A DNA stretch of 64,000 nt from Albimonas sp963977235 (GCF_963977235.1 NZ_CAXBOD010000017.1:1-64000); one strand, 5' to 3'. Shown: positions 43,076 through 52,357, counted from the first letter of the stretch. The notes: generated by a model not told the origin, from the sequence alone. Numbers and translations are program-made.

Positions 43076-45148
43076 TCAGGCCCTCCGGGCGTGCAGGAAA
43101 CCGTCGGCGTCGACCTTCACGGTCCAGCCAGGCGGCACCACGGTGGTGGCGTCGAGGGATTCGACGATGGCCGGGCCGGGGAACTCGGCCTCGGCGGCGA
43201 GGCCGTCGCGCCAGATCACCGGGCAGTCGACCTCGCCCCCCTCGGGGAACCAGACGGGGCGCGTCTCGCGCCGGGCGGCGGCGGGGTCGATGTCCATCGA
43301 CAGGCGCAGGCTGGGCAGGAGGCCGAGCGCCGAGAGGCGGATGTTGACCAGCTGCACCGGCTCGGCCTCGTTGGCGTGGCCGTAGGTCTGGCGGTGCTTC
43401 TCGTGGAAGGCGGTCGCGATCGCGGCCATCGCGGCGTCGTCCAGCGGGCCTTCGGGGACGTTGACGGTCAGCTCGTAGGCCTGGCGGCGATAGCGCACGT
43501 CCGCCTGGCGGACCAGCTTGCGGCGGGGTTCGGGGACGTTGGCGGCCTCGAGCATCTTCAGCCCGTCGGCCTCCATCACCGCGTATTCGGCCATCAGCGC
43601 GGCCGGCGTCAGGCCGGCGAGGTCGGCGTAGACGGTCTTGGACCAGTCGCGCTTGAGGTTGGTGGTCACCAGCCCCAGCGCCGAGAACACGCCCGGCGCG
43701 GGCGGCACCACCACCGAAGGCACGCCCAGCTCCTCGGCGAGGAAGATCGCGTGGATGGCGCCGGCGCCGCCGAAGGCCATCAGCGTGAACTCGGTGGGGT
43801 CGAGGCCCCGCTCGACCGAGACGATGCGCAGCGCCTGGGTCATGTTGGCGTTGACCACTTCGACGACCCGCTGGGCGGCCTCGTGGGCGCTCAGGCCCAG
43901 GGCGGCGCCGACCTCGGTCTCCATGGCGCGCAGGGCGCCGGCGCGGTCGATCTTCAGCTCGCCGTCGAGCAGCGACACCGGGTTCAGGTAGCCCAGGATC
44001 ACGTTGGCGTCGGTGACGGTGGGTTTCGTGCCGCCCCGCCCGTAGGCGACCGGCCCGGGCAGCGAGCCCGCCGAGTGCGGCCCCACCTTCAGCGCGCCGC
44101 CGAGATCCACCCAGGCGATCGAGCCGCCGCCCGAGGAGACCTCGGCGAGGTCCACCACCGGCACCCGGATCGGGTGGCCCGAGCCGTTCAGCCAGCGCTT
44201 GGCGTTCGAGGTGCCGCCGACCTCGTATTCCGCGGTCACCTGGATCTCGCCGTCCACGATCACCGAGGCCTTGGCGGTGGTGCCTCCCATGTCGAAAGAC
44301 AGCACCCGGTCGAGGCCAAGCTGCTCGCCCGCCAGCGCCGCGGCGATCACCCCGGCCGCGGGGCCGGATTCCACCGCCTGGGCGGGCATCCGCAGGCACT
44401 CGGCGATGTCCACGACGCCGCCCGAGGAGCCCATCACATGCAGCTCCGGCAGGCCGATGCCGCCGACCGCTTCGGACAGGCGCTTGAGGTAGGATTCGAG
44501 CAGCGGGCCGACATAGGCGCAGACGGCGGTGGTCGAGGCGCGCTCGAACTCGCGGATCTCGGGCAGGACGTCGGAGGACAGGAACACCTGCACGTCGGGC
44601 AGGGCGGCGCGCAGCAGCTCGCCCACGCGCTGCTCGTGCGCGGGGTTGAGGAACGAGAACAGGAAGCTGACGGCGACCGTCTGCGCGCCCGAGGCCCTGA
44701 TCTGTTCGACCAGCGCGGGGACTTCGCTTTCGTCGAGCGGGGTGACCACGTCGCCCTGCGCATCCACCCGCTCGGTGATCTCGAAGCGGCTTTCGCGCGG
44801 GATGATGACCGGGGGGGCGTCCTGCTCGAGGTCGTAGAGGTCGATGCGCACCGAGCGGCGCAGCTCCAGCACGTCGCGGTGGCCGCGGGTCCCGACGAAG
44901 GCGCAGTTGGCGCCCTTCTTCTCGAGCAGGGCGTTGGTGACGATGGTGGTCGCGTGGCTGAGCAGCGTCACGGCGTCGGCGCCGATCCCCTGCCGCTCGA
45001 GCCCCTGGGCGAGGCCGGCCAGCACGCCTTCCGCGAAATCCAGCGGGGTCGTGGGCACCTTGGCGATGCCGATGCGTCCGGTCTCTTCCTCGACCATCGC
45101 GACGTCCGTGAAGGTGCCGCCGATGTCCACTCCGATGCGCCAGGCCAC
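43076..45148 (-). CDS. Hydantoinase A/oxoprolinase family protein
   Basis: 690 residues. An actin-like ATPase fold begins with RIGVDIGGTFTDVAMV (phosphate loop), and further phosphate/nucleotide contacts lie in SFDMGGTTAKAS and FGGAGAIHA. HyuA uses ATP to activate the cyclic amide, which HyuB then opens. The pair is the metabolic centre of this operon. The gene starts 26 bp after the LLM gene stop. Confidence 0.93.
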   Translation of the reverse strand: MAWRIGVDIGGTFTDVAMVEEETGRIGIAKVPTTPLDFAEGVLAGLAQGLERQGIGADAVTLLSHATTIVTNALLEKKGANCAFVGTRGHRDVLELRRSVRIDLYDLEQDAPPVIIPRESRFEITERVDAQGDVVTPLDESEVPALVEQIRASGAQTVAVSFLFSFLNPAHEQRVGELLRAALPDVQVFLSSDVLPEIREFERASTTAVCAYVGPLLESYLKRLSEAVGGIGLPELHVMGSSGGVVDIAECLRMPAQAVESGPAAGVIAAALAGEQLGLDRVLSFDMGGTTAKASVIVDGEIQVTAEYEVGGTSNAKRWLNGSGHPIRVPVVDLAEVSSGGGSIAWVDLGGALKVGPHSAGSLPGPVAYGRGGTKPTVTDANVILGYLNPVSLLDGELKIDRAGALRAMETEVGAALGLSAHEAAQRVVEVVNANMTQALRIVSVERGLDPTEFTLMAFGGAGAIHAIFLAEELGVPSVVVPPAPGVFSALGLVTTNLKRDWSKTVYADLAGLTPAALMAEYAVMEADGLKMLEAANVPEPRRKLVRQADVRYRRQAYELTVNVPEGPLDDAAMAAIATAFHEKHRQTYGHANEAEPVQLVNIRLSALGLLPSLRLSMDIDPAAARRETRPVWFPEGGEVDCPVIWRDGLAAEAEFPGPAIVESLDATTVVPPGWTVKVDADGFLHARRA

Positions 45149-45174
45149 GTGTGTCTCCTTGTTCTTGTTATGGG

Positions 45175-46278
45175 TCAGCCGGCCCGGGCGATGGCGCGCG
45201 GGGCCTCGCCCGCGTCGCCGAGGTCGGAAAGCGGGCCCACTTCCTTCTCCACCAGCGGGATCACCTCGGCGCCGAAACGCTCGAGGGAGGCCGCGGCCAT
45301 GCGGATCGGCATGTCGCCGAACTGGAAGAAGCAGTTGTAGTGGACCGGGCCGAGCGTGCGGATGTCGTCCACGATGCGCTCGGCGACCGAGTGGGCGTCG
45401 CCGATCACCATGTTGCGCGCGAGATCCTCGAGGCTGGGCTCGTCGGGCAGTTCCAGCGGCACGATCTCGCCCTTTGCGGTCAGGTCGAGCTTGGGCTGCC
45501 GCAGCGCCCAGACCATGCGGGCGTAGGAGCGGGCGCGCTCGGCCGCCTCCAGCGCCTCGGCGTGGGAGCGGACCACGGCGATGTACTGCTGCATGGCGAT
45601 GCGCATGGTCGCCTCGGGCAGGCCGGAGGCGAGCCAGTTGGCGCGCAGCCCGTCCTTCGACTTGACCAGCGCGTCTGCCTTGCCCGACCAGGCGCCGGCG
45701 ATGAAGGCGGTGGGCTCGTGCGGGCCGACGGCCTTGAGGACCTCGGGCGCCTGGGTGGTCAGGAACAGCGGCGGCAGCTTTCCGCTCGCGGGGCGCATCG
45801 CGAAGACGGTCGGGGGGGCCTGGAAGTGTTTCCCCTGGAAGTCGACATGGCCCTCCTCCATCGCCTGGCGGAGCACCTCGAAGTATTCGAGGAACACCTC
45901 GTTCTTGGCCTTGATGTCGATCTTGAAGCGGTCGAACTCATAGGGCTGGTAGCCGGAGCCCAGCCCCAGCAGCGCCCGGCCGCCCGACATCTGGTCGAGC
46001 AGCGCGATCTCCTGGGCCACGCGCAGCGGATTGTGCAGGGGCAGCACGACGACCGCCGGGCCGACCTTGATGGTCGAGGTGGCGGCGGCCATGTGGCTCG
46101 CCATCATCAGCGGGCTGACCGACAGCGAGTAGTTGGTGAAGTGATGCTCGGCGAACCAGGCGGCGTGGAAGCCCGCCTGCTCGGCTAGGCGGACCATGGT
46201 GCGGCTGTCCTCGATCACCCCGGCGATGCCGCCGGGATTGTCGCGATAGGTCAGCAGGTTGAACAGGCCGAACTGCAT
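45175..46278 (-). CDS. LLM-class flavin-dependent oxidoreductase (2)
   Basis: 367 residues, paralogue of the gene at 33482: MQFGLFNLL, HAAWFAEHHFTNYS, LPLHNPLRVAQEIALLDQ, LGLGSGYQPYEFDRF and SLERFGAEVIPLVE are shared. It is the first gene of the minus-strand operon and faces a 445-bp control region with the nitronate monooxygenase on the other side. Probably a flavin-dependent monooxygenase initiating attack on the substrate; which bond is attacked is unknown. Confidence 0.88.
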   Translation of the reverse strand: MQFGLFNLLTYRDNPGGIAGVIEDSRTMVRLAEQAGFHAAWFAEHHFTNYSLSVSPLMMASHMAAATSTIKVGPAVVVLPLHNPLRVAQEIALLDQMSGGRALLGLGSGYQPYEFDRFKIDIKAKNEVFLEYFEVLRQAMEEGHVDFQGKHFQAPPTVFAMRPASGKLPPLFLTTQAPEVLKAVGPHEPTAFIAGAWSGKADALVKSKDGLRANWLASGLPEATMRIAMQQYIAVVRSHAEALEAAERARSYARMVWALRQPKLDLTAKGEIVPLELPDEPSLEDLARNMVIGDAHSVAERIVDDIRTLGPVHYNCFFQFGDMPIRMAAASLERFGAEVIPLVEKEVGPLSDLGDAGEAPRAIARAG

Positions 46279-46723
46279 GGCTCTCCCCGAAAGTCTGGGC
46301 CTGGCGCGGCGGGCGCCGGTCTTTGGGACGACGAGGGCGTGGGCTCCGCGCAGGGGGGCGGGCGCTGTCGTCGTCCTGTCACGGAGCTTTCGCCGCATCG
46401 CAACAGATCGCAAACGAGAAATGCTGCGTTGCAAACAAGTTGACCTAATGTCTGGACAACAAGCAAGCCCAGCTAATCCAAAGCGACGATTTTCCCGGCC
46501 GCCCGGTCAGGCGATAAGGGGTATGGGCGGCGAAGGCCGGCATTCGCGGCCCGATGACGCGAAGCGGCAGCCTCCGGGCGCCCGATGGTCGCGGCTAATT
46601 TCGACGGGCGGAATAATATTTCGCACCTCCGTCGCTTTCGTTACGCTGCCGGTCAAAGAGGAACGCCGCGGCCGACTCGACCCGACACGGGCGAGCGCCG
46701 CCCCCAACCGGAAGGACGACGTC
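46279..46723. promoter_or_regulatory. 445-bp divergent control region
   Basis: This region separates the 16-kb minus-strand operon from the nitronate monooxygenase/IclR pair. It is less GC-rich than its surroundings (46380-46500 and near 46610-46625), as expected for promoters. It contains the inverted repeat at 46440-46459 and repeated GCAAAC/GCAACA elements nearby. No confident -35/-10 pair is called. Confidence 0.6.
46440..46459. promoter_or_regulatory. Candidate operator (inverted repeat)
   Basis: TTGACC-n8-GGACAA, arms matching at 5 of 6 positions, in the middle of the divergent control region. A binding site for the IclR or LysR regulator of the locus is plausible. Confidence 0.4.
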
Positions 46724-47767
46724 TTGAGCCTGCCCCCGATCCTGCAGAACCTGCGGCTGCCCGTGATGGCCTCGCCGCTGTTCATCATCTCCTACCCCGA
46801 GCTGGTCATCGCCCAGTGCAAGGCCGGCGTGGTCGGCTCCTTTCCCGCGCTGAACGCGCGCGAGAAGGCGGGCGAGCCCTCGATGCTCGAGGCCTGGCTG
46901 AAGCGGATCACCGAGGAGCTGGACCGCCACAACCAGGCCAACCCCGACGCGCCGGCGGCCCCGTTCGCGGTCAACCAGATCGTGCACAAGTCCAACGCCC
47001 GCCTCGACCGGGACGTGGAGCTGTGCGTCAAGTACAAGGTTCCGCTGTGGATCACCTCGCTGGGCGCGCGGACCGAGGTCTATGACGCGGCCCATTCCTG
47101 CGGCGGCTTCGTCGTGCACGACGTGATCAACAACCGCTTCGCCAAAAAGGCGATCGAGAAGGGCGCCGACGGCCTGGTCGCGGTCGCGGCGGGCGCCGGC
47201 GGTCACGCCGGCGCGCAGTCGCCGCTGGCCCTGATCTCCGAGATCCGGGAGTGGTTCGACGGCGCGCTGCTGCTCTCGGGCGCGATCGGCAACGGCGATT
47301 CCATCCTCGCGGCCCAGGCGATGGGCGCGGACATGGCCTACATCGGCTCGGCCTTCATCGCGACGCAGGAGGCCAACGCTGTCGACGGCTACAAGAAGAT
47401 GATCACCGAGCATGGCGCCTCGGACATCGTCTACACGAACCTCTTCACCGGCGTGCACGGCAACTACCTCAAGCCGTCGATCGTCAACTCGGGCATGGAC
47501 CCCGACAACCTCGAGACCTCCGATCCCTCGAAGATGTCGTTCCAGCTCAACGAGTCGGGCGAGCGCGAGAAGCCCAAGAAGTGGAAGGAGATCTGGGGCG
47601 CCGGTCAGGGCATCGGCATGGTCAAGGACGTGGTCCCGACCGCCGAGCTGGTGGCCCGGCTGGAGCGCGAGTATTTCGCCGCGCGCGCCCGTCTGGACGC
47701 CTCGGCGCCCAAGGCCGCCAACCCCGGCTACGCTCGCCTGAACGCGGCCGAGGCCGCCGCGGGCTGA
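46724..47767 (+). CDS. Nitronate monooxygenase family protein (NMO/2-nitropropane dioxygenase)
   Basis: 347 residues from a TTG at 46724 with GAAGGA upstream; upstream codons do not look like protein. The FMN-binding TIM barrel has LRLPVMASPLFIISYPELV, GSFPALNAREKAG, VAAGAGGHAG and GAIGNGDSILAAQAMGADMAY. Members oxidise nitronates (propionate-3-nitronate, alkyl nitronates) or act as enoyl reductases. Divergent from LLM gene 2 and followed by an IclR regulator. A nitro/nitronate intermediate in the neighbouring pathway is one interpretation. Confidence 0.88.
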   Translation: MSLPPILQNLRLPVMASPLFIISYPELVIAQCKAGVVGSFPALNAREKAGEPSMLEAWLKRITEELDRHNQANPDAPAAPFAVNQIVHKSNARLDRDVELCVKYKVPLWITSLGARTEVYDAAHSCGGFVVHDVINNRFAKKAIEKGADGLVAVAAGAGGHAGAQSPLALISEIREWFDGALLLSGAIGNGDSILAAQAMGADMAYIGSAFIATQEANAVDGYKKMITEHGASDIVYTNLFTGVHGNYLKPSIVNSGMDPDNLETSDPSKMSFQLNESGEREKPKKWKEIWGAGQGIGMVKDVVPTAELVARLEREYFAARARLDASAPKAANPGYARLNAAEAAAG

Positions 47768-47817
47768 ACCCGGCGCGGAGGGGCCCCGGCGCCCCTCCGC
47801 CCCTGATCGGAGCCTCG

Positions 47818-48639
47818 ATGCGCAAGCGCACGGCCATTCCCGAGCATTCCGACCTGGCGGTTGGCCAGAAGCCCTTCGAGGGCGACCGCCAGTTCGTCTC
47901 GGCCCTGCACCGGGGGCTCGAGGTGCTGCGCGTGTTCCGCCCCGGCGACGAGGGCCTGGGCAACCAGGAGATCTGCGCCCGCTCCGGTCTCGGCGCTTCG
48001 ACCGTCTCGCGGATCACCTACACGCTGACCCGGCTGGGCTACCTGCGCTACGACGGGCGCGACGGGCGCTATCGGCTGGGGGTCTCGGTGCTGGGGCTGG
48101 GCTACGCGTGCCTCGCGGGGCTGAAGATCCGCGACACGGCCCAGGTCCACATGCAGGAGCTGGCCGAGCGGGTGGGCGGCGGCGTGGTGATCGCCCTGTC
48201 GGCGCGCGACAACCTGCGAATGACCTACATCGCCTGCGCGCGCTCGGAGGGGGTGATGTCCCTGCAGCTCGACGTCGGCTCTCGCATTTCGCTCGCCCGC
48301 TCGGCCGCCGGCCGCGCCTGGCTCGCCGCCGCCCCCGAGGAGGAGCGCGAGCGGCTGATCGAGGAGATGGCCCTGCAGGCCGACCCGACGACCTGGCCCG
48401 CGATCCTGACCGGGATCCGAGACGCGATCCGCATGGTCGAGGAGCGCGGCTGGTGCATGAGCCTGGGCAACTGGCGCGCCCAGGTGAACACCGCCGGCGT
48501 CCCCCTGCGCACCGAGGGCGACGGTCAGGTCTACGCCCTGACCTGCGGCGGGGCGAGCTACACCCTCCCCCGCCTGCGCCTCGAGAAGGAGGTGGCCCCG
48601 ATGCTCCAGGAAATGGCCGCCCGCATCTCCCGCGGCTGA
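47818..48639 (+). CDS. IclR-family transcriptional regulator
   Basis: 273 residues. N-terminal winged HTH (about 28-85; ARSGLGASTVSRITYTLTRLGYL) and C-terminal GAF-like effector domain (about 100-270). It lies 50 bp after the nitronate monooxygenase gene and probably regulates both it and the divergent operon. Its target is likely the inverted repeat or related elements in 46279-46723. Confidence 0.9.
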   Translation: MRKRTAIPEHSDLAVGQKPFEGDRQFVSALHRGLEVLRVFRPGDEGLGNQEICARSGLGASTVSRITYTLTRLGYLRYDGRDGRYRLGVSVLGLGYACLAGLKIRDTAQVHMQELAERVGGGVVIALSARDNLRMTYIACARSEGVMSLQLDVGSRISLARSAAGRAWLAAAPEEERERLIEEMALQADPTTWPAILTGIRDAIRMVEERGWCMSLGNWRAQVNTAGVPLRTEGDGQVYALTCGGASYTLPRLRLEKEVAPMLQEMAARISRG

Positions 48640-48970
48640 CCGAGGCGCCGCGACCGCCGCCCCGCCTCTGGCCGCCCTCGCGCCCGCGGCGCGTCCCGGC
48701 CTGGCGCCGGTCGCCGCCGTCACCCCCTTGCGCGGGCTTGTCCTTGACCCCTGCGGGCGAGTCGCTCAGGCATCGCAAGCGAGAGACGGATCCGGAGAAC
48801 AGGCGCGGGCGTCTTGTTCTCTGGTGAGTCAGGAGCCCGCCGGAGGCCCCCGCCCTGCAGCCTTCAGGCGCAGCCGCCCCCCACGGGCGCGAGGCAGCCA
48901 AGCCCGCCCGCAGGGCGCCTGTAGACCGTTGCGAAGAGGCCGAGCCGCCCCCCTCTCGCATCGCCCCCGC
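48640..48970. other. 331-bp convergent intergenic region with 45-bp repeat
   Basis: Between the convergent iclR and gmaS genes. It contains the second copy of the 45-bp repeat. I see no gene and no clear T-tract terminator. Confidence 0.6.
48886..48930 (-). repeat. 45-bp dispersed repeat, copy 2 (inverted)
   Basis: Reverse complement of 28255-28299 with one mismatch, 20.6 kb away, again between convergent genes. Confidence 0.85.
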
Positions 48971-50278
48971 TCAGACGTCGAGCGTCCACTCCCGCTCCCA
49001 GGCGGTGAAGGCCGAGACGTAGCTCTGCCATTCCTGCCGCTTGAGCTTGAGGAACGCGGCCGAGACCTCGCCGCCCAGCGCCTCCTGCAGCGTCCGGTCG
49101 GCCTCGAAGGCCCGCAGCGCGTCGAGCAGGTTGAGCGGCAGCCGCTGCGCCCCCTCGGCCTTCTCCGGCGTCGCGTACATGTCGAAATCGCAGGGGGCGC
49201 CGGGGTCGGCCGCGGTCGCGATGCCCTCGAGCCCGGCCGCGATCACCGCGGCCTGAAGCAGGTAGGGGTTCGCCGCCCCGTCCGCGAGGCGTAGCTCGAA
49301 CCGTCCGGGCCCGGGCACGCGCACCATGTGGGTGCGGTTGTTGCCCGACCAGGTGACCGTGTTCGGCGCCCAGGTGGCGCCCGAGTGGGTCACCGGCGCG
49401 TTGATCCGCTTGTAGGAGTTCACCGTGGGGTTGGTCAGCGCCGTCAGCGCCGGGGCGTGTTTCATGATTCCGCCCAGGAAGTGCAGACCCTGTCGCGACA
49501 GGCCGAACTCGGCCCCCGGATCGGCGAAGGCGTTCGTCGCCCCCTCGGAGTCCCACAGCGAGACGTGCACGTGGCAGCCGTTCCCGGTCAGTCCCGCGAA
49601 GGGCTTGGGCATGAAGGTGGCGCGCAGGCCGGCGGCCTCGGCCTGGGACTTGACCATGAACTTGAAGAACGAGTGGCGGTCGGCCGTCACCAGGGCGTCG
49701 TCGAAGTCCCAGTTCATCTCGAACTGGCCATTCGCGTCCTCGTGGTCGTTCTGGTAGGGGCCCCAGCCCAGCTCCAGCATCCCGTCGCAGATCGCCGAGA
49801 TCACGTCGAAGCGCCGCATCAGCGCCTGCTGGTCGTAGCAGGGCTTGTCGGCCTTGTCCTGGCCGTCCGAGATCTCGGACCCGTCGGCCGAGACCAGGAA
49901 GAACTCCGGCTCGACCCCGGTCTTCACCCGCAGGCCCAGCGCGGCGGCCTTCTCGACCTGGGCCTTGAGCACGTTGCGCGGGGCCTGGGCCAGGGCTGCG
50001 TCGTTCAGGACCAGGTCGGCGGGGACCCAGGCGACCTCGGGCTTCCAGGGCAGCTGCACGACGGCCTCCGCGTCGGGCATCGCGAACAGGTCCGGGTCCG
50101 CCGGCGACAGATCCAGCCACGAGGCGAAACCGGCGAAGCCCGCGCCGTCCGCCTGCATCATGGCGATGGCCTGCAGGGGCACGAGCTTCGCCCGCTGCCC
50201 TCCGAACAGGTCGGTGTAGCCGATCATGAAGTAGCGCACCCCGCGCTCCTTCCCCCAGGCGGCCAGATCCTTGGTCAT
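48971..50278 (-). CDS. gmaS: Gamma-glutamylmethylamide synthetase (glutamine synthetase family)
   Basis: 435 residues, glutamine-synthetase fold of the short GlnT/GmaS type: GVEPEFFLV (metal-binding Glu), QNDHEDANGQFEMN, NGCHVHVSLWD, and NNRTHMVRVPGPGRFELRL (substrate Arg). GmaS joins methylamine to glutamate with ATP to give gamma-glutamylmethylamide. A GlnT-type glutamine synthetase is the alternative, but full mgsABC and mgdABCD sets are adjacent, which strongly favours GmaS. It is last in the minus-strand operon, 70 bp after mgsC. Confidence 0.85.
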   Translation of the reverse strand: MTKDLAAWGKERGVRYFMIGYTDLFGGQRAKLVPLQAIAMMQADGAGFAGFASWLDLSPADPDLFAMPDAEAVVQLPWKPEVAWVPADLVLNDAALAQAPRNVLKAQVEKAAALGLRVKTGVEPEFFLVSADGSEISDGQDKADKPCYDQQALMRRFDVISAICDGMLELGWGPYQNDHEDANGQFEMNWDFDDALVTADRHSFFKFMVKSQAEAAGLRATFMPKPFAGLTGNGCHVHVSLWDSEGATNAFADPGAEFGLSRQGLHFLGGIMKHAPALTALTNPTVNSYKRINAPVTHSGATWAPNTVTWSGNNRTHMVRVPGPGRFELRLADGAANPYLLQAAVIAAGLEGIATAADPGAPCDFDMYATPEKAEGAQRLPLNLLDALRAFEADRTLQEALGGEVSAAFLKLKRQEWQSYVSAFTAWEREWTLDV

Positions 50279-50348
50279 GGTGGTCCCTCGATCCCTGTCG
50301 GTGCGTTCGGCGCGGGGTTCCCCGTCGTTGAGGCTGTCTCGGGGCGGA

Positions 50349-51677
50349 TCAGAACCCGCCGCCCCCCGGTATCCAGCTGGTCCCCGCGAGCGGCACGCGC
50401 GCCATGGCTGCGGCCTCCATGGTCAGGGCGCAGAGGTCCTCGGGCTCGAGGTTGCGCAGGTCGGACTTGCCGCAGGCCCGCGCGATGGTCTGCGCCTCGA
50501 GCGTCATCACCGCGAGGTAGTTGGCCAGCCGGCGCCCCGCCGCCGCCGGATCCAGCCGCGAGGCCAGCTCCGGGTCCTGCGTGGTGATCCCCGCGGGGTC
50601 CTGGCCCGCGTGCCAGTCGTCGTAAGCGCCGGCCGTGGTTCCCAGCGCCCGATACTCGGCTTCCCACCGCGGATCGTTGTCCCCCAGCGCGACCAGCGCC
50701 GCGGTCCCGATGGAAACCGCATCCGCCCCCAGCGCCATGGCCTTGGCCACGTCCGCCCCGTTGCGGATCCCGCCCGAGACGATGAGCTGCACCTTGCGGT
50801 GCATGCCGAGATCCTGCAGCGCCTGCACCGCCGGCCGGATGCAGGCGAGCGTCGGCAGGCCGACATGCTCGATGAACACCTCCTGCGTCGCCGCCGTGCC
50901 GCCCTGCATCCCGTCGAGCACCACCACGTCCGCCCCCGACTTCACCGCGAGCGCCACGTCGTAATAGGGCCGCGAGCCGCCGACCTTCACGTAGATCGGC
51001 TTCTCGCCGCCGGTGATCTCGCGCAGTTCGCCGATCTTGATCTCGAGGTCGTCGGGCCCGGTCCAGTCGGGATGGCGACAGGCCGAGCGCTGGTCGATCC
51101 CCTCGGGCAGGTCGCGCATCCCCGCGACCCGTTCCGAGATCTTCTGGCCGAGCAGCATGCCGCCCCCGCCGGGCTTGGCGCCCTGGCCGACCACCACCTC
51201 GATCGCGTCGGCGCGGCGCAGGTCGCGCGGGTTCATCCCGTAGCGCGACGGCAGGTATTGATAGACCAGCAGATCCGAGTGCCCCCGCTCCTCCTCCGTC
51301 ATGCCGCCGTCGCCGGTGGTGGTCGATGTCCCCGCCGCGCTCGCCCCGCGCCCCAGCGCCTCCTTCGCCTGGCCGGAGAGGGAGCCGAAGGACATCCCCG
51401 CAATCGTGATCGGGATCTTGAGATGGATCGGCTTCGAGGCGAAGCGGTCGCCCAGCGTCACGGCCGTGTTGCAGGTCTCGCGATAGCCCTCGAGCGGGTA
51501 GCGCGAGATCGAGGCGCCGAGAAACAGCAGGTCGTCGAAATGCGGAACCTTGCGCTTCGCGCCGCCGCCGCGGATGTCGTAGATGCCGGTCGCCGCGGCC
51601 CGGCGGATCTCGGACAGGGTGTAGTCGTCGAAGGTCGCCGACTTGCGCGGATGGGTGGTCGGGGCGTCGTAGGACAT
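50349..51677 (-). CDS. mgsC: N-methylglutamate synthase subunit C (FMN-binding glutamate synthase domain)
   Basis: 442 residues, related to the FMN domain of glutamate synthase: PITIAGMSFGSLSGQAKEAL, TTTGDGGMT, VVVGQGAKPGGGGML, VLDGMQGGTAAT, and SGGIRNGADVAKAMALGAD. The Cys ligands of the 3Fe-4S cluster in GltB are missing in the equivalent segment GQDPAGITTQDPEL, as I recall for the GlxD/MgsC group. With MgsA and MgsB it transfers methylamine from gamma-glutamylmethylamide to 2-oxoglutarate, giving N-methylglutamate. Its start overlaps the mgsB stop by one base. Confidence 0.88.
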   Translation of the reverse strand: MSYDAPTTHPRKSATFDDYTLSEIRRAAATGIYDIRGGGAKRKVPHFDDLLFLGASISRYPLEGYRETCNTAVTLGDRFASKPIHLKIPITIAGMSFGSLSGQAKEALGRGASAAGTSTTTGDGGMTEEERGHSDLLVYQYLPSRYGMNPRDLRRADAIEVVVGQGAKPGGGGMLLGQKISERVAGMRDLPEGIDQRSACRHPDWTGPDDLEIKIGELREITGGEKPIYVKVGGSRPYYDVALAVKSGADVVVLDGMQGGTAATQEVFIEHVGLPTLACIRPAVQALQDLGMHRKVQLIVSGGIRNGADVAKAMALGADAVSIGTAALVALGDNDPRWEAEYRALGTTAGAYDDWHAGQDPAGITTQDPELASRLDPAAAGRRLANYLAVMTLEAQTIARACGKSDLRNLEPEDLCALTMEAAAMARVPLAGTSWIPGGGGF

Positions 51678-52357
51678 CAGTAGTCCCCCGCGTGATCGAC
51701 GTTGAAATGATAGAGCTTCCGGGCCGAGCCGTAGCGGCGGAAGGCGCTCGGATCCGCCTCGACGCCTGCGCGGGTCAGAATGTCGGAGAGCTGGGCGCGA
51801 TGCTCGTCCCGCATCTCCTTCTCGATGCAGTCGGCGCCGAGCGACTTCACCGAGCCGCGCACGTAAAGACGAGCCTCATAGAGCGAATCCCCCAGCGCCT
51901 CGCCGGCGTCGCCCAGCACGGCCATGGCGCCCTTCTGGGCCATGAAGGCCGACATGTGCCCGATGGAGCCCTTCACCACGATCTCGATCCCCTTCATCGA
52001 GATGCCGCAGCGGGACGAGGCGTCGCCCTCGATCACCAGCAGCCCGCCGCGCCCGGTGGCGCCGGCGTACTGGCTGGCGTTGCCTTTCACGGTGACGCGG
52101 CCCGACATCATGTTCTCGGCCACCCCCGGTCCGGCGGAGCCGTGGACGGTGATCTCGGCCGCCTCGTTCATGCCCGCGCAGTAATAGCCGACCGAGCCGC
52201 GCACATCGACGTGGACCGGGGCCATCGCGCCCACGGCGACGGAATGGGCGCCGCGGGGGTTCAGCACCTCGAACCTCTCGTTTTCGCCCTCGCGAACGCT
52301 GTGCAGCGCGCGGTGGAACGCGCGCAGCGGGGTTTGGGCCAGGTCGAAGACGGGCAT
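51677..52357 (-). CDS. mgsB: N-methylglutamate synthase subunit B (GXGXG domain)
   Basis: 226 residues forming a single GXGXG right-handed beta-helix domain, as at the C-terminus of glutamate synthase. Repeated Gly-containing turns are visible (VHGSAGPGVAENMMSG, VKGNASQYAG, IEGDASSRCG, VKGSIGHMSAF). It is the structural subunit linking the amidotransferase (MgsA) and synthase (MgsC) parts. One-base overlaps on both sides (TGATG) show tight coupling mgsA-mgsB-mgsC. Confidence 0.88.
   Translation of the reverse strand: MPVFDLAQTPLRAFHRALHSVREGENERFEVLNPRGAHSVAVGAMAPVHVDVRGSVGYYCAGMNEAAEITVHGSAGPGVAENMMSGRVTVKGNASQYAGATGRGGLLVIEGDASSRCGISMKGIEIVVKGSIGHMSAFMAQKGAMAVLGDAGEALGDSLYEARLYVRGSVKSLGADCIEKEMRDEHRAQLSDILTRAGVEADPSAFRRYGSARKLYHFNVDHAGDY

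Noticed and set aside
41327..45148. 5-oxoprolinase for glutathione turnover
   Set aside because: HyuA and HyuB are separate and lie in a catabolic operon with flavoenzymes and a transporter. Oxoproline remains possible as a substrate but is not supported specifically.
48971..50278. Ordinary glutamine synthetase (GlnA/GlnT)
   Set aside because: Length and motifs fit the GlnT/GmaS branch, and the gene is next to full mgsABC and mgdABCD sets, which makes GmaS more likely. Biochemical proof is lacking.
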